Origin: Candidatus Saccharimonadota bacterium
Lineage (GTDB): Bacteria; Patescibacteriota; Saccharimonadia; Saccharimonadales; Saccharimonadaceae
Assembly (NCBI GenBank): GCA_905365145.1
Contig: CAJPIO010000008.1
Span: 1 to 15,655, forward strand
Length of the DNA stretch: 15,655 bases
Direction of reading: 5' to 3'
Part shown: piece by piece, positions 14,220 to 15,655 of the stretch
Numbering within the stretch: position 1 is the first letter of the stretch
Layout: each line of letters opens with the position of its first letter
The notes under the pieces: generated by a model
The model's input: only the letters and a program-made list of their open reading frames with translations
Database searches by the model: none
What the model was told of the DNA's origin: nothing
Made by a program: the position numbers and the translations under genes

Positions 14220-14820
14220 GAAGTTGCGCAAGCGACTGCCGGGCAAAGAGTCAAAACGCCGGCAATTAGCAGCGCTATTGATGCTGGCTGGCAGCGGCTT
14301 AGGTTTGCTGGCTTCGTTTGTGTTGTCAATTGAATCGCTGACGCTTGCCAGAAATTCGCATGCCGTGTTGAACTGCGACTTGAACGCGGCGATGAGCTGT
14401 TCGACGGTGGCGAACCATTGGTCGGCGGCACCGCTTGGCTTTCCTAATAGTTTTATTGGTATGATGACGCTGCCAGTGATGGTGACAATTGCGGTGGCGC
14501 TGCTAGCGGGTGCGAAGTTTCCGAAGTGGTTTATGTGGGGCGCGCAGCTTGGCGCGGTGGCGGGCTTGCTGTTTGCTGGTTGGATGTTTTATATGAGTTA
14601 TGTTGAGATTGGTGCGTTGTGTCCGTGGTGTTTGACGCTGGACGCGGGTATGCTGCTGATTTTTTATGGACTAACCAGGCATAATGTTTTGAACAAAATT
14701 ATTGAACACCGCGGGTTGCGCCGATTTGTTGATCAGGGCTACGATACGTTAGTGCTAGCCTCGGTGGCGGCGCTGATAATTATGGCGATTTTAGCGAAGT
14801 TTGGCAGTCAAATTATCTAG
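14212..14820 (+). CDS. VKOR-family membrane disulfide-forming enzyme
   Basis: Bacterial VKOR homologues take electrons from a DsbA-like partner and pass them to quinone, so that exported proteins gain disulfides. This 202-residue protein has about five hydrophobic segments (about 18-40, 79-100, 105-130, 138-156 and 176-197). The family cysteines are all present: the loop pair Cys55 and Cys63 (NCDLNAAMSC), and the redox motif CPWC at Cys137 and Cys140 at a membrane edge. After the second loop comes APLGFPNSFIG, also usual for VKOR. No thioredoxin domain is fused to it, unlike many bacterial VKORs. The start ATG at 14212 lies 8 bases inside the thioredoxin-fold gene, with GAGGTAAG as ribosome-binding site. 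The basic N-terminus before the first segment predicts a cytoplasmic N-terminus. Confidence 0.93.
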   Translation: MFEKLRKRLPGKESKRRQLAALLMLAGSGLGLLASFVLSIESLTLARNSHAVLNCDLNAAMSCSTVANHWSAAPLGFPNSFIGMMTLPVMVTIAVALLAGAKFPKWFMWGAQLGAVAGLLFAGWMFYMSYVEIGALCPWCLTLDAGMLLIFYGLTRHNVLNKIIEHRGLRRFVDQGYDTLVLASVAALIIMAILAKFGSQII

Positions 14821-14829
14821 TTCAAGTCA

Positions 14830-14858
14830 TTGAGCCTGCATATTGCTTATGCTAAAAT
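14830..14858 (+). promoter_or_regulatory. Promoter for the RCC1-repeat gene
   Basis: TTGAGC (14830-14835), 17 bases, TGC-TAAAAT (-10 at 14853-14858, extended). Transcription would start near 14865, giving a leader of about 44 bases that holds GAGG at 14895-14898, 10 bases before the GTG at 14909. It marks a new transcription unit after the VKOR gene. Confidence 0.5.
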
Positions 14859-14908
14859 AGTAAATGTGAACTGCTTTCGCTTTATGCGGCGAGCGAGGTT
14901 ATGTAAAA

Positions 14909-15655
14909 GTGGAGAGTAATAGCGAGCAATTTGGGTTGAGAATACGACGCAAACGGACGGTTTTGGTGTATGTCGCGGTCTGTCTGTTAGTGCTGGGTAT
15001 TGGTGTTATTGTGGCGGTGCAATGGTTAACTTGCCCGACTGAGGCGCTAATGCCGACAGCGTCATCGTCGCAAGTAAAGGTTAATCAGGCTAATTATTGC
15101 CTGTATCAATCGTCGAGTAGTGCTACTCCTGGTGCGCAGTTGGCGGCTGATAATACGGCAGCGACACTGCCGCAGGCTGGTGCTAGTTTTCGAGTGCGAG
15201 TGGGGGTGGAGAATAAAGAAGATCTTATGCTCGCAAAACATATAATAGGTGGATTTGGTTACGTCTGTGCTGTGGCTTTGGATGGTAGAGTATATTGTTG
15301 GGGCAGTAATAGCAATGGTAAGATTGGTAGCGGTAATACATCAAGCGCTCTTGTTCCCTCAGCTGTTAAAATTAGTGGTGCTCTAGTAGGAAAAGTAATT
15401 AAGCAAATAGAACCGTCTTCTGCCGGTAACCATAGTTGTGTCATTGCTTCTGATGATAAAGCATATTGTTGGGGCCATAATGGCTTTGGTCAGCTCGGCA
15501 ACAATAATACAGTAAATTCTCTTAATCCTGTAGCTGTTGATACTGCAGGTGTTTTAGCGAGTAAAACAATTAAACAGATAGCTTCAGGTGGTATTTCTAG
15601 TTGTGTCATCGCTTCTGATGATAAAGCATATTGTTGGGGTAGCAATAACTTTGGA
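14909..15655 (+). CDS. Membrane-anchored RCC1-repeat surface protein with paired cysteines (3' end outside window)
   Basis: Frame open from the stop at 14867 to the right edge. The only plausible starts are GTG 14909 (preceded by GAGG) and TTG 14936; I chose GTG. Basic residues RIRRKR (11-16) precede one hydrophobic helix (about 17-38), giving an N-in membrane anchor, with no cleavage site or lipobox. Then comes a Ser/Ala/Thr-rich stretch with Cys42 and Cys64, then RCC1-type repeats from about residue 115: three are visible, 55-57 residues apart, each ending YCWGxNxxG. Each repeat has two Cys exactly 10 positions apart (120/130, 177/187, 232/242), probably one disulfide per blade. RCC1 repeats build beta-propellers; the ligand is unknown. 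Repeat region is clearly more A+T-rich than the anchor region. It follows the VKOR gene by 88 bases, under its own promoter. Confidence 0.85.
   Translation, partial: MESNSEQFGLRIRRKRTVLVYVAVCLLVLGIGVIVAVQWLTCPTEALMPTASSSQVKVNQANYCLYQSSSSATPGAQLAADNTAATLPQAGASFRVRVGVENKEDLMLAKHIIGGFGYVCAVALDGRVYCWGSNSNGKIGSGNTSSALVPSAVKISGALVGKVIKQIEPSSAGNHSCVIASDDKAYCWGHNGFGQLGNNNTVNSLNPVAVDTAGVLASKTIKQIASGGISSCVIASDDKAYCWGSNNFG
15433..15639 (+). repeat. Near-identical DNA repeat in RCC1 blades
   Basis: The 42 bases at 15433-15474 recur at 15598-15639 with one silent change (ATT to ATC), a period of 165 bases or 55 codons. They encode SCVIASDDKAYCWG. The first repeat (near 15263-15304) has the same protein pattern but diverged DNA, so the later two were copied or homogenised recently. 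Confidence 0.85.

Noticed and set aside
14866..14919. 17-codon leader frame starting GTG at the predicted transcript start of the RCC1 gene
   Set aside because: It fits the leaderless position and overlaps the GTG at 14909, but the peptide shows no regulatory pattern and such short frames occur by chance.
15018..15034. Lipoprotein signal before Cys42 of the RCC1 protein
   Set aside because: The residues before the Cys (QWLT) do not fit a lipobox, so a plain membrane anchor is more likely.

Overview
The window looks like a slice of a Patescibacteria (CPR) genome, most likely a Saccharibacteria (TM7) relative. This is inferred from the mix of compact core genes with small lineage-type proteins (tandem DUF5663-like genes, a short winged-helix protein before recJ, Cys-paired RCC1 repeats on a membrane anchor). 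It also rests on tight packing, overlapping start/stop codons and no intergenic gap longer than about 90 bases. TGA is used as a stop (recJ and the gene before it), so the UGA=Gly code of Absconditabacteria/Gracilibacteria does not apply. No tRNA, rRNA, CRISPR or insertion sequence was seen, and no stretch over 300 bases lacks a gene.

Layout. (1) 1-2731, plus strand: the 3' part of a large Pro/Gly-rich, coiled-coil, glycine-zipper protein of unknown function, then two small paralogous acidic proteins. (2) 2795-6206, minus strand: priA-def-fmt, joining replication restart to formyl-Met tRNA formation and deformylation. (3) 6256-8939, plus strand: a phosphoribosyltransferase-fold protein with a damaged PRPP loop, divergent from priA, then a winged-helix regulator overlapping recJ by ATGA. 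(4) 9011-10998: rpsU, yqeY, a short-LID adenylate kinase and methionine aminopeptidase, which completes N-terminal Met processing with fmt and def. (5) 11032-14820: ftsA, ftsZ, an NrdR-like protein without its zinc-ribbon cysteines, a thioredoxin-fold protein without CxxC, and a VKOR-family membrane oxidoreductase. (6) 14909 to the right edge: a membrane-anchored RCC1-repeat protein with a regularly spaced cysteine pair in each repeat.

Three threads stand out. First, several good sigma70-type promoters, often with an extended -10 (TGnTATAAT), lie so close to the start codon that the mRNA should be leaderless or nearly so (def, priA, the phosphoribosyltransferase-like gene, ftsA, rpsU). Other genes (ftsZ, the winged-helix gene, the second DUF5663-like gene) have a leader with a clear Shine-Dalgarno, so two initiation modes seem to coexist. 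Second, the NrdR homologue keeps its ATP-cone and the arginine run but has lost all four zinc-binding cysteines. Third, the VKOR gene lies just upstream of an exported protein whose repeats carry C-x9-C pairs, suggesting a local disulfide-formation module. All identifications come from reading motifs by eye; no database search was possible.
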